Positions 18,999 to 26,453 of a DNA stretch of 64,000 bases are shown here, in pieces. The notes under the pieces are model-generated. The model had not been told where the DNA came from, did not search any database, and worked only from the letters and a program-made list of their open reading frames with translations. A program made the position numbers and the translations under genes. The DNA lies in NCBI GenBank assembly GCA_903910445.1, contig CAIVZR010000025.1, positions 62,001 to 126,000 of the forward strand, in the 5' to 3' direction. This DNA is from an uncultured Bacteroidota bacterium. GTDB lineage: Bacteria; Bacteroidota; Bacteroidia; UKL13-3. Numbering within the stretch: position 1 is the stretch's first letter; the number at the start of each line of letters is the position of its first letter.

Positions 18999-20210
18999 TT
19001 AGATATTTTTTGAGAACGTGCGATACGCTAGTATCAAACTGGTTGCAGTTAAAATGGCACCTGCGATATACGGTGCACCAGGAAATTCAACAGGAGCATT
19101 CGGTCCAGAGAAGAAAGTAAAAAGATTCGTCATCATCACAGGTCCTATGATTGCTGTGATACTCATAATACTTGTAAGCGCGCCTTGCATTTCACCTTGT
19201 TCGGTAGGTTTTACTTGCCCAGAGATGATGCCCTGAATGGCAGGTCCGGCAATGCCTCCAAGGCAATATGGGATGAGGAATGCGAACATCATCCAGCTCT
19301 TTACAGCAAAGGCAAATAAGATAAATCCAATCATGTACAATGCCATGCCAACATAAACCGATTTATGTGGGCCAAGCTTTGGATTGATCACACGAATGAG
19401 TCCGCCTTGAACAATTGAAACCAGGATGCCTACTGCACCGAGTGAATAACCTACCATCTTCGAATCCCAATTAAACTTATACATGGTGTAGAAAGTCCAG
19501 GTGCTTTGCACAGCATGTGATGCAAGATAAATACATAAGAGAGAGCCTACCAACCCTAGGATGATTGGGTAGTTTCTTAATCGCATCAAAGTGCCTACAG
19601 GGTTGGCTCTGCGCCAGTTGAACTCCCTGCGATTTTCAAGCTTTAGTGATTCGGGAAGGATGAAGTATCCATATAAAAAATTTAAGAATGCGATGATTGC
19701 TGAGATGATGAATGGGACACGCACACCCCACTGACTTGTGATACCACCGATGACAGGGCCGATGATAAATCCTACACCAAATGCTGCACCAATCATTCCG
19801 AAATTTTGCGCTCTTTTTTCAGGCTCGCTAATATCGGCGATATAGGCAGAGGCGGTGGTATAGCTGGCTCCAAGGATACCCGCCAAAATTCGTCCAACAA
19901 AAAGCCAGGCAATCGTAGGTGCCCATACTTGCAATACACAATCGATACTTAAACCTAGCAAAGCAAGTAGCAGTATAGGTCGGCGACCATACTGATCGCT
20001 CAATCCACCAAGGATAGGAGAGAAGATGAATTGCATGATGGAATAGCAGAACATGATCCAGCCTCCGTATTGCGCAGCTTTGCTGATGCCTTCACCAGTG
20101 AGTTGTTCAATCAGAGAGGGTATTACAGGAATGATGATACCAAATCCGATAACATCAATAAGTACCGTGATGAATATAAAGCTGATTGCAGCATCTTTTT
20201 TACTAGCCAT
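18999..20210 (-). CDS. MFS transporter, TCR/Tet (DHA1) type
   Basis: A 403-residue, 12-segment major facilitator of the drug:H+ antiporter-1 group with TetA-like features. Motif A is GGLSDQYGRRPILLLAL in the loop after helix 2, and motif C-like GAAFGVGFIIGPVIGG is in helix 5, marking an antiporter. The first helix begins IFITVLIDVIGFGIIIPVIP. Despite the resemblance to tetracycline exporters, chromosomal DHA1 members of this kind are widespread and the substrate is unknown. It is followed on the same strand by nothing before anmK (convergent) and lies 33 bp downstream of the AI-2E family gene, so the two may be co-transcribed. Confidence 0.88.
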   Translation of the reverse strand: MASKKDAAISFIFITVLIDVIGFGIIIPVIPSLIEQLTGEGISKAAQYGGWIMFCYSIMQFIFSPILGGLSDQYGRRPILLLALLGLSIDCVLQVWAPTIAWLFVGRILAGILGASYTTASAYIADISEPEKRAQNFGMIGAAFGVGFIIGPVIGGITSQWGVRVPFIISAIIAFLNFLYGYFILPESLKLENRREFNWRRANPVGTLMRLRNYPIILGLVGSLLCIYLASHAVQSTWTFYTMYKFNWDSKMVGYSLGAVGILVSIVQGGLIRVINPKLGPHKSVYVGMALYMIGFILFAFAVKSWMMFAFLIPYCLGGIAGPAIQGIISGQVKPTEQGEMQGALTSIMSITAIIGPVMMTNLFTFFSGPNAPVEFPGAPYIAGAILTATSLILAYRTFSKNI

Positions 20211-20243
20211 AGAATCGTTTAGAGGGAGCGCAAATGAACGAAT

Positions 20244-21365
20244 TTATTTTGTCTCCTCAGTGAAACCATGATGTTTCTTTGCTTTTTTACCAAAGATGAA
20301 AACACTTCCATTCATTAAAGGCATCGTATCGCCAAGTAGATAACCAAATGGTTCCAATGATTTTATTTTATCAAAAATTACTTTGATGATGGCCGTAACA
20401 GGCAAGGAAAGGAACATCCCCGATACCCCCCAGAGTGCGCCACCAATAAGCACCACAATAATTGATACTAAGGCATTGATTTGCACTTTCGCAGCCACCA
20501 CCATGGGGTTAATGATATTATTATCGATAAGTTGAACGATAGTGTATCCACCTAAAACATAGATTGCGTAAATAGGTTCCTTTGTTGCGATGGCGAGTAA
20601 CATTGGGATGGAGATGGCTACTATACCACCGATATATGGAATGATATTGAGTAATCCACCCACCACACCAATGAGTAAAGCATACTCGATGCCAAGTAAC
20701 AGAAGGACTATCGTATTGAGAGCTGAGACCATCAGAAATTCGAGCATCAAACCCACGAGGTAATGTTGGATAAGTAACTTCGTTTCGTTGAGCACATCTA
20801 CTACTGCTTCATGTTTTCCTGGAGTGAATAGTTTGGCGATGAAATTAAGCAGCAAAGGCTTGTATAAAAGAAACAAAAATATATAAACGGGTATCAAAAA
20901 AATAACCACAAAAACTCCACCGAGCGTACTCAATGTTTGACCAATAACGCTGGTGGAATTGCTTAGCCCTTCGGCTTTGGTAGTTGCAATCCATGCATTG
21001 ATTTGATTAGTGGAGATATTAAAAGTACTAGCAAGCCATTGGATAGTTTGGGCTATGATTTCGGTGAATTTAATTTTCAACTGTGGCCATGAATCGCTAA
21101 ACATCGTTGCTTGTGAGCCAATGAAGAAGAGGAGTCCGAAAGTTAGGATGGTTGCGAGGGTTACTGCGATAGTGATGGATACGATGCGATTTATTTTGCG
21201 ATTGAGCAGATTCACCAAGGGGTTGAGTAAGATGGCGATGATGAGCGCAAAGAGGATAGGAACGATAATTTCTTGGCCAATGTATAAAACATAGAACAAG
21301 GCAATAATTCCAAGGAAGAGTTGAGATAGCCGAATATAAAGTGGCAGTTCGTTTTCGTGTGACAT
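20244..21365 (-). CDS. AI-2E family transporter (PerM/YdiK type)
   Basis: A 373-residue polytopic membrane protein of the AI-2E/PerM family. It has the N-terminal pair of helices (LGIIALFYVLYIGQEIIVPILFALIIAILLN), a central soluble region (about 70-150), then hydrophobic helices with IEYALLIGVVGGLLNIIPYIG, the best conserved family segment, and LIDNNIINPMVVAAKVQINAL. Members have been linked to export of the AI-2 signal or to Na+/H+ antiport, but the substrate here is unknown. It is transcribed away from the repeat array that starts about 120 bp upstream of it and is followed by the MFS gene. Confidence 0.9.
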   Translation of the reverse strand: MSHENELPLYIRLSQLFLGIIALFYVLYIGQEIIVPILFALIIAILLNPLVNLLNRKINRIVSITIAVTLATILTFGLLFFIGSQATMFSDSWPQLKIKFTEIIAQTIQWLASTFNISTNQINAWIATTKAEGLSNSTSVIGQTLSTLGGVFVVIFLIPVYIFLFLLYKPLLLNFIAKLFTPGKHEAVVDVLNETKLLIQHYLVGLMLEFLMVSALNTIVLLLLGIEYALLIGVVGGLLNIIPYIGGIVAISIPMLLAIATKEPIYAIYVLGGYTIVQLIDNNIINPMVVAAKVQINALVSIIVVLIGGALWGVSGMFLSLPVTAIIKVIFDKIKSLEPFGYLLGDTMPLMNGSVFIFGKKAKKHHGFTEETK

Positions 21366-21483
21366 GGTAAATAAAAAGGGAAGATAGAAATTATTGTTGA
21401 AGTGGGGGGAGTGGGGGCTTTATTTTTGGGGTGGGCATGGGTGGGGTATGAGGTGACATGGATATATGATGTGTTAGTTTGTC

Positions 21484-21516
21484 CCCATAGGTAACTTTGA
21501 TGTTTCTTGTGTTTAA
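21484..21516 (+). repeat. Half copy of the two-hairpin repeat
   Basis: Contains only the left arm of palindrome P1 (CCCATAGGTAACTTTGATGT), then diverges after position 21504. It abuts full unit 1 and looks like a truncated leading copy of the array. Confidence 0.7.
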
Positions 21517-21634
21517 CCATAGGTAACTTTGATTTGCAATCAAAGCAACCTATGGTTACTCATCGTTGAACTGCGGTGCAGTTTTATACTGGGGGCACTT
21601 GATGAGGGGTTGGTAGAGTGTGATGCTATTTGCC
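21517..21634 (+). repeat. Two-hairpin repeat, unit 1 (118 bp)
   Basis: P1 at 21517-21555: CCATAGGT, AA bulge, CTTTGATT, TGC loop, AATCAAAG, CA, ACCTATGG. P2 at 21569-21583: AACTGC, GGT loop, GCAGTT. Then the common CTGGGGGCACTTGAT block and a GT-rich tail. Head-to-tail with unit 2. Confidence 0.92.
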
Positions 21635-21751
21635 CCATAGGTAACTTTGATGTTCCATCAAAGCAACCTATGGTAACTCATCGTAAAACTGCGATGCAGT
21701 TCTTTACTGGGGGCACTTGATAGAGGGTTGGTTGGGGTGATGCTTTTTGCC
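21635..21751 (+). repeat. Two-hairpin repeat, unit 2 (117 bp)
   Basis: P1 at 21635-21673 with the same outer stems but a GTTCC loop region between CTTTGAT and ATCAAAG; P2 at 21687-21701 with loop GAT; then the CTGGGGGCACTTGAT block and GT-rich tail. Nearly identical to unit 3. Confidence 0.92.
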
Positions 21752-21858
21752 CCATAGGTAACTTTGATGTTCCATCAAAGCAACCTATGGTAACTCATCG
21801 TTGAACTGCGATGCAGTTCTTTACTGGGGGCACTTGATAGAGGGTTGGTTGGGGTGAT
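21752..21858 (+). repeat. Two-hairpin repeat, unit 3, interrupted at its right end by the transposase cassette
   Basis: P1 at 21752-21790 and P2 at 21804-21818, nearly identical to unit 2. Identity to unit 2 stops after GGGGTGAT at about 21858, where the transposase cassette begins; the missing tail (GCTTTTTGC-like) reappears as TTTTTGC just before unit 4. Confidence 0.9.
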
Positions 21859-21880
21859 TATTTTTTTACTTGAAAATGGA

Positions 21881-21909
21881 TTGTTTTTTCGAGATAAATT
21901 TTATTTTTG
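21881..21909 (+). promoter_or_regulatory. Candidate transposase promoter
   Basis: TTG at 21881 and TATTTTTG (TAnnTTTG) at 21902-21909 with an 18-bp spacer, close to the Bacteroidota -33/-7 pattern. A start near 21916 gives a leader of about 25 bases. Confidence 0.5.
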
Positions 21910-21940
21910 AAGTATAATAAACTTATAAAAATTACAGCTT

Positions 21941-22387
21941 ATGTCGACCTACACACAAATTATTTATCATGTGATTTTCACAACGAAAAATCGGGAGAAG
22001 AATTTACTTGAACTGAATCAAAAAAGACTTTATCGATTTATTTGTCAGACTATCGAAAACAAGAATTGCAAGGTTTTTCAAATTAATGGGATGGAGGATC
22101 ATATGCATCTGGCGATTTTTCTTCATCCTTCGATATCACTTTCCGACCTTGTTAAGGACATAAAGGTTTCATCAAATTATTGGATTAGAAGAGAGAAAAT
22201 TTTTCCAAACTTCAAATCGTGGCAGATTGGGTATGGAGCTTTCAGCTACTCAATAAAGGAATTGCCAAGGGTGGTACGATATATCAAGAATCAGAAAGAG
22301 CATCATAGAAAGAAGTCTTATATAGAAGAAAGCATCAAGTTATTGGAGGATAATGGGGTGAAATATGATGAGGCGTTTTTGTTTTGA
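21941..22387 (+). CDS. Y1 (HUH) transposase, IS200-like / REP-associated tyrosine transposase
   Basis: A 148-residue single-stranded DNA transposase of the Y1 HUH family (PF01797). The HUH metal site is DHMHLAIF at about residues 49-56, and the catalytic Tyr is in RYIKNQKEHH near residue 117. Such enzymes cut and join at hairpins in single-stranded DNA. It is flanked on both sides by identical two-hairpin repeats in the same orientation, which is the arrangement expected of a RAYT with its REP elements, though 148 residues is closer to IS200 TnpA and the group cannot be settled by eye. No associated tnpB is present. The gene appears intact. Confidence 0.9.
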   Translation: MSTYTQIIYHVIFTTKNREKNLLELNQKRLYRFICQTIENKNCKVFQINGMEDHMHLAIFLHPSISLSDLVKDIKVSSNYWIRREKIFPNFKSWQIGYGAFSYSIKELPRVVRYIKNQKEHHRKKSYIEESIKLLEDNGVKYDEAFLF

Positions 22388-22451
22388 GGGTGTGCATTTT
22401 TTCTCTTAGTGTCTTTGATTTGACTGTCTTTTATCTGTAGGACTTTTTGCA

Positions 22452-22568
22452 CCATAGGTAACTTTGATTTGCAATCAAAGCCACCTATGGTTACTGAGGG
22501 TTGAACTGCGATGCAGTTCTTTACTGGGGGCACTTGATACAGGGTTTTTAGAGTGTGAGGCTTTTTAT
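22452..22568 (+). repeat. Two-hairpin repeat, unit 4, downstream of the transposase
   Basis: P1 at 22452-22490 with the TTGATTTGCAATCAA core as in unit 1, but CC in place of CA in the internal bulge; P2 at 22504-22518; then CTGGGGGCACTTGAT and a diverged tail. Same orientation as units 1-3. The 22388-22451 stretch before it shows no gene. Confidence 0.9.
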
Positions 22569-22637
22569 TTTTAAGCAAACTGTGTCACCATTCGTGTCTT
22601 TCCCATCTTGGATATAACTCCTGAATTCATAAAAAAC

Positions 22638-22743
22638 AACTGCCCCGCAGTTGAACCATTAGTAACTATAGGTGGCAATATGCGCAGCAGATTGACACCT
22701 ATAGGACAAACAAAGCTGCGAAGCAGATTGGCACCTATAGGAC
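22638..22743 (-). repeat. Diverged inverted copy of the repeat plus 21-bp direct repeats
   Basis: 22638-22652 is AACTGC CCC GCAGTT (a P2 hairpin) followed by GAACCATTAGTAACTATAGG, which matches the reverse complement of the P2-P1 junction of units 1-4. CTATAGGTG (22666-22674) pairs with CACCTATAG (22696-22704). GCAGATTG(A/G)CACCTATAGG recurs at 22687 and 22723, 36 bp apart. The rest of 22569-22884 shows no gene. Confidence 0.65.
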
Positions 22744-22884
22744 TACAAAAGCCGTGAAGCATCGAGAGCAGTAAAATACAACCAAATCAGTCTTTCGCAT
22801 CTCAAAATCCTCGTCATTGTCACACAAAATTTAAAATTCGTTTTTCATTCCTTAACTTGCACCCCGATTCAAAATAAACCTATT

Positions 22885-24075
22885 ATGTATTCAACCTTAC
22901 AACCGATATTAGAAAAAGAGCTGGCTTCAATAAAAGAAGCTGGATTGTTTAAAAGTGAACGTGTGATTGCCTCACCTCAAGGTGCCGAAATTACACTTAC
23001 CGATGGAAGCAAGGTGCTAAACTTTTGTGCCAATAACTACCTCGGACTCTCTTCGCATCCTCGGGTGCTGGTTGCTGCCAAAGCTGCCATTGATAGCCAC
23101 GGTTTTGGAATGAGTAGCGTACGTTTTATTTGTGGTACGCAAGATATTCACAAACAACTTGAATTAAAGATTTCGGAGTTTTTAGGTACTGAAGATACTA
23201 TCCTTTATGCTGCAGCTTTTGATGCGAATGGTGGTGTGTTTGAACCACTATTGAATGAAGAAGATGCATTGATAAGTGATGAACTTAATCATGCAAGTAT
23301 CATTGATGGGATTCGTTTATGTAAAGCAGAACGCCATCGTTACAAACACAACGACATGGCCGACCTCGAAGAGAAGCTGAAAGCGAGCATGCACAAACGT
23401 CAGCGCATGATTGTTACTGATGGTGTATTTAGTATGGATGGCACCATTGCGCAACTCGATAAAATATGTGAGCTGGCAGATAAATACCAAGCTATTATTA
23501 TGATGGACGAATGTCATGCCAGTGGATTCATGGGCAAGACAGGAAGAGGCACCCATGAACACCATAACGTGATGGGCCGCATTGATATTATCACTGGTAC
23601 CTTGGGTAAAGCCCTGGGAGGTGCTATGGGTGGATTCACCTCAGGCAAAAAAGAAATTATCGATTTATTGCGTCAGCGTTCACGCCCATATTTATTTAGT
23701 AATTCACTGGCCCCAAGTATTGTGGGTGCAGGTATCGAAGTGCTGAATATGCTGGGAGAGAGCACTGCCTTGCGCGATAAATTGGAAGTGAATACCAAAT
23801 ATTTTAGAGAGAAAATAACCGCCGCAGGTTTTGATATTAAACCTGGAACACACCCTATTGTACCAGTGATGCTATACGATGCCGTTTTGGCTCAGAAATT
23901 TGCAACACGTATGTTGGAAGAAGGTATTTATGTTATTGGATTCTTCTTCCCAGTAGTGGCCAAAGGCAATGCGCGTATTCGCACGCAGATGAGTGCAGCA
24001 CACGAAATTCACCACCTTGACAAATGCATCGAAGCCTTCACTAAAGTGGGGAAAGAGTTGGGAGTGATTAAATAG
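22885..24075 (+). CDS. kbl: Glycine C-acetyltransferase (2-amino-3-ketobutyrate CoA ligase)
   Basis: A 396-residue alpha-oxoamine synthase with PLP. It interconverts 2-amino-3-ketobutyrate plus CoA with glycine plus acetyl-CoA in threonine breakdown. The PLP lysine is in [13 protein letters not shown] (near residue 244), the cofactor Asp-x-x-His in [12 protein letters not shown], and the substrate-side motif [17 protein letters not shown] in the N-terminal part is typical of Kbl. The conserved opening [22 protein letters not shown] supports both start and family over AONS/SPT relatives. A TAACTTGC motif at 22853-22860 may be its -7 element. No threonine dehydrogenase gene is in view. Confidence 0.92.
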   Translation: MYSTLQPILEKELASIKEAGLFKSERVIASPQGAEITLTDGSKVLNFCANNYLGLSSHPRVLVAAKAAIDSHGFGMSSVRFICGTQDIHKQLELKISEFLGTEDTILYAAAFDANGGVFEPLLNEEDALISDELNHASIIDGIRLCKAERHRYKHNDMADLEEKLKASMHKRQRMIVTDGVFSMDGTIAQLDKICELADKYQAIIMMDECHASGFMGKTGRGTHEHHNVMGRIDIITGTLGKALGGAMGGFTSGKKEIIDLLRQRSRPYLFSNSLAPSIVGAGIEVLNMLGESTALRDKLEVNTKYFREKITAAGFDIKPGTHPIVPVMLYDAVLAQKFATRMLEEGIYVIGFFFPVVAKGNARIRTQMSAAHEIHHLDKCIEAFTKVGKELGVIK

Positions 24076-24133
24076 GGGATTGCTTCTAATCGAAAGAGAA
24101 GATTACATAAATTGAAATAGGAATATTTTTTAG

Positions 24134-24262
24134 TTAAAATTGGAACACCACTTCCACCAGACTCTTTAACTCAAAATTAGTGGGGCAGCCTTTCTTATGG
24201 CAAGAAGAGCAAGTGATTCCTGCCAATAGGATAAATAGAAATAGTGATTTTTTCCTACGCAT
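24134..24262 (-). CDS. Small lipoprotein, 42 residues
   Basis: A short reading frame encodes 42 residues beginning MRRKKSLFLFILLAGITCSS: a basic start, a hydrophobic core and a Cys-containing end suggest a lipoprotein signal peptide (lipobox GITC or TCSSC). The mature part would be about 20 residues, CHKKGCPTNFELKSLVEVVF plus two, with further Cys residues. Tiny lipoproteins with a GCP motif occur in Bacteroidota, but I cannot name a family. A perfect TAATTTTG (-7) lies on the same strand just upstream. It is divergent from the enoyl-CoA hydratase gene and fills most of the gap after kbl. Expression is unproven. Confidence 0.6.
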   Translation of the reverse strand: MRRKKSLFLFILLAGITCSSCHKKGCPTNFELKSLVEVVFQF

Positions 24263-24269
24263 ACGGATG

Positions 24270-24277
24270 CAAAATTA
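24270..24277 (-). promoter_or_regulatory. Candidate -7 element of the small lipoprotein gene
   Basis: On the minus strand this reads TAATTTTG, an exact TAnnTTTG, seven bases before the ATG at 24262. It would give a leaderless or very short-leader mRNA, like def. No clear -33 element is seen. Confidence 0.35.
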
Positions 24278-24282
24278 ACCCT

Positions 24283-24310
24283 TTTGCTTAAATCTTTTTC
24301 ATTTTCTTTG
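24283..24310 (+). promoter_or_regulatory. Weak candidate promoter for the enoyl-CoA hydratase gene
   Basis: TTTG at 24283 and TTTCTTTG at 24303-24310 (one mismatch to TAnnTTTG) with a 16-bp spacer. The ATG is 21 bases downstream at 24332. Confidence 0.3.
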
Positions 24311-24331
24311 CATTAAATAATTAAGCTGGTC

Positions 24332-25105
24332 ATGCAATTTGTCCTTATCGAACCCAATATCGCCGAAAACTACGCCGTTCTTAGACTGAACCGCCCCCGC
24401 GAACTGAATGCACTCAACCTACAACTGATGCAGGAACTGCGTGCTGGCTTGCAATTGCTCGATGCCGACGACAATATTCGCTGTATCATCATCACGGGCA
24501 ACGAACGTGCTTTTGCTGCTGGTGCCGATATCAAACAGATGCAGGAACGTACTGCCATCGACATGCTTAAAATTGACCAGTTTAGCACCTGGGACGCCAT
24601 ACGTAAAACAAAGAAGCCCATCATAGCCGCCGTATCAGGATTTGCCCTCGGGGGTGGATGCGAGCTTGCCATGCTTTGCGATATGATCATCGCCAGCGAG
24701 ACAGCCATGTTTGGTCAGCCCGAAATAAAACTGGGCGTGATGCCCGGAGCCGGTGGAACCCAGCGCCTTACCCGCGCTGTTGGGAAAGCCCTCGCCATGG
24801 AAATGGTGCTCACTGGTCGTTTCATCGATGCCAACAAAGCGTATCAGTTCGGACTCATCAATAAAATTGTTCCTGTTGAATACTACCTCCAGGAAGCCAT
24901 CACCTTGGCCAAAGAAATAGCACAACTTTCACCGCTTGCCATTCGCCTGGCCAAAGAGAGCGTGAATAAAGCATTTGACTCCACCCTGAATGAAGGACTG
25001 GAGTTTGAACGCAAGAATTTCTATATGCTCTTCGCCAGCCAGGACCAAAAAGAGGGAATGGCAGCATTCGTAGAGAAACGCCAAGCGCATTTTGAAGGCA
25101 AATAA
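24332..25105 (+). CDS. Enoyl-CoA hydratase/isomerase (crotonase family)
   Basis: A 257-residue crotonase. The oxyanion-hole segments are [12 protein letters not shown] (about residues 65-76) and [14 protein letters not shown] (about 104-117). [20 protein letters not shown] (about 131-150) carries the second catalytic Glu in the PEIKLG motif; the first is in GGGCELAM. This supports syn-hydration of 2-enoyl-CoA in fatty acid or amino acid degradation. The gene is clearly richer in G+C than its surroundings (65 of 120 bases in 24361-24480 by hand count, against 23 of 60 in 26461-26520). It is followed 31 bp later by the M24 peptidase gene. Confidence 0.93.
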   Translation: MQFVLIEPNIAENYAVLRLNRPRELNALNLQLMQELRAGLQLLDADDNIRCIIITGNERAFAAGADIKQMQERTAIDMLKIDQFSTWDAIRKTKKPIIAAVSGFALGGGCELAMLCDMIIASETAMFGQPEIKLGVMPGAGGTQRLTRAVGKALAMEMVLTGRFIDANKAYQFGLINKIVPVEYYLQEAITLAKEIAQLSPLAIRLAKESVNKAFDSTLNEGLEFERKNFYMLFASQDQKEGMAAFVEKRQAHFEGK

Positions 25106-25136
25106 TTAAATCACAAAACATAAAATACCGAATCAA

Positions 25137-26444
25137 ATGAAATATATTCCTTTACCACAAGATCTTTTCGTACAGAACCGTGCTCGGCTAAAAGCATTGC
25201 TCAAACCCAACAGTGTGGCCATCTTAAACAGTCACGATGAGATGCCAAGAAGTGCCGATGCACATTTCAATTTCTCTCAAAACCGCGATCTGTACTATCT
25301 TACAGGTATCGACCAGGAAGATTCGATTCTGATTTTATTCCCCGATTCACCGAACCCGATTTTTAGAGAGATGCTTTTTTTGAAGCGCACCAACGAAACC
25401 ATCGCCATTTGGGAAGGACATAAATATACCAAAGAGGAAGCCTTTGCAACCAGCGGCATCACCCGTATTCATTGGCTGGAAGAATTTGATACGATGTTTC
25501 AACTCGTGATGCACCAAGCCGAAAACGTGTACTTGAATTTAAATGAGCACGATCGTCATGTATGGCATCAAAGCTATAAGGATTTGGATTTTGCACATCG
25601 TATCCAAAAAGAATTTCCACTCCATCATCGCCAGCGCCTGGCACCCTTGATGCACCAGTTGAGAGCCATCAAAAGCAAGGCGGAGATTGCTGCAATGCAA
25701 GAGGCCGTGAATATCACCCACAAAGCCTTTGAACGGGTTTTGAAATTTGTGAAGCCTGGGGTTACCGAATTTGAAATTGAAGCGGAAATCACCCATGAGT
25801 TTCTGCGCAACCGTGCTACCGGACACGCTTACACTCCCATCATTGCGAGTGGTGCAAGTGCCTGTGTATTGCATTATATCGAAAACAATAAAGTATGTAA
25901 TGATGGCGAATTGATGCTCCTCGACTTTGGTGCTGAGTATGCCAATTATGCTGCAGACCTTACCCGCTGTATTCCAGTGAATGGTAAGTTCAGCGCTCGC
26001 CAGAAAGAAATTTATAATGCCGTTCTCAACGTGCACAATAATGCCAAAGCCATGCTGGTGGTGGGCGAGACCTGGGATAATTATCATATGAAAGTGGGAC
26101 AAATTATGACCGAAGAGCTATTGCGATTGAAACTTATCACTAAAGAGGATTGCAAAAACGACGATTGGGACAATACCCCTTGGAATGAGGCCAAAGCCTA
26201 TCGTAAATATTTGATGCATGGCACCAGTCACTATTTAGGATTGGATGTACACGATGTGGGCAGCCGCTATCGTAAGTTTGAAGCCGGCATGGTGTTTACC
26301 GTTGAGCCAGGAATTTATATCCCTGAAGAAGGAATCGGAGTGCGTATTGAAAATGATATTTTAATTAATGCCAGCGGCAATACCGATTTGATGGGTGCGA
26401 TTCCTATCGAAGTAGCCGATATTGAAGCCTTGATGGCCAAATAA
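25137..26444 (+). CDS. pepP: Xaa-Pro aminopeptidase, M24B family
   Basis: A 435-residue metallopeptidase that removes N-terminal residues before proline. An N-terminal AMP_N domain (residues 1-150, with NRDLYYLTGIDQEDS) precedes the pita-bread domain. The dinuclear metal ligands are all present: Asp263 and Asp274 in LLDFGAEYANYAADLTR, His365 in HGTSHYLGLDVHDVG, Glu390 in TVEPGIY and Glu405 in VRIENDI. There is no signal peptide, so it is cytoplasmic. It lies 31 bp after the crotonase gene and 9 bp before the next gene, so co-transcription is likely. Confidence 0.93.
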   Translation: MKYIPLPQDLFVQNRARLKALLKPNSVAILNSHDEMPRSADAHFNFSQNRDLYYLTGIDQEDSILILFPDSPNPIFREMLFLKRTNETIAIWEGHKYTKEEAFATSGITRIHWLEEFDTMFQLVMHQAENVYLNLNEHDRHVWHQSYKDLDFAHRIQKEFPLHHRQRLAPLMHQLRAIKSKAEIAAMQEAVNITHKAFERVLKFVKPGVTEFEIEAEITHEFLRNRATGHAYTPIIASGASACVLHYIENNKVCNDGELMLLDFGAEYANYAADLTRCIPVNGKFSARQKEIYNAVLNVHNNAKAMLVVGETWDNYHMKVGQIMTEELLRLKLITKEDCKNDDWDNTPWNEAKAYRKYLMHGTSHYLGLDVHDVGSRYRKFEAGMVFTVEPGIYIPEEGIGVRIENDILINASGNTDLMGAIPIEVADIEALMAK

Positions 26445-26453
26445 AATTGAGCG

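Noticed and set aside
18999-20210. Tetracycline resistance gene
   Set aside because: The protein has general DHA1/TetA-like motifs, but chromosomal DHA1 transporters with these motifs are common and no tetR or resistance context is present.
21484-22568. Possible CRISPR array at the repeats
   Set aside because: Repeat units are ~117 bp, contiguous and nearly identical, with no short repeat-spacer pattern and no cas genes.
25539-26102. Antisense frame (187 codons) inside the M24 peptidase gene
   Set aside because: Shadow of a real gene whose catalytic ligands are in the other frame.
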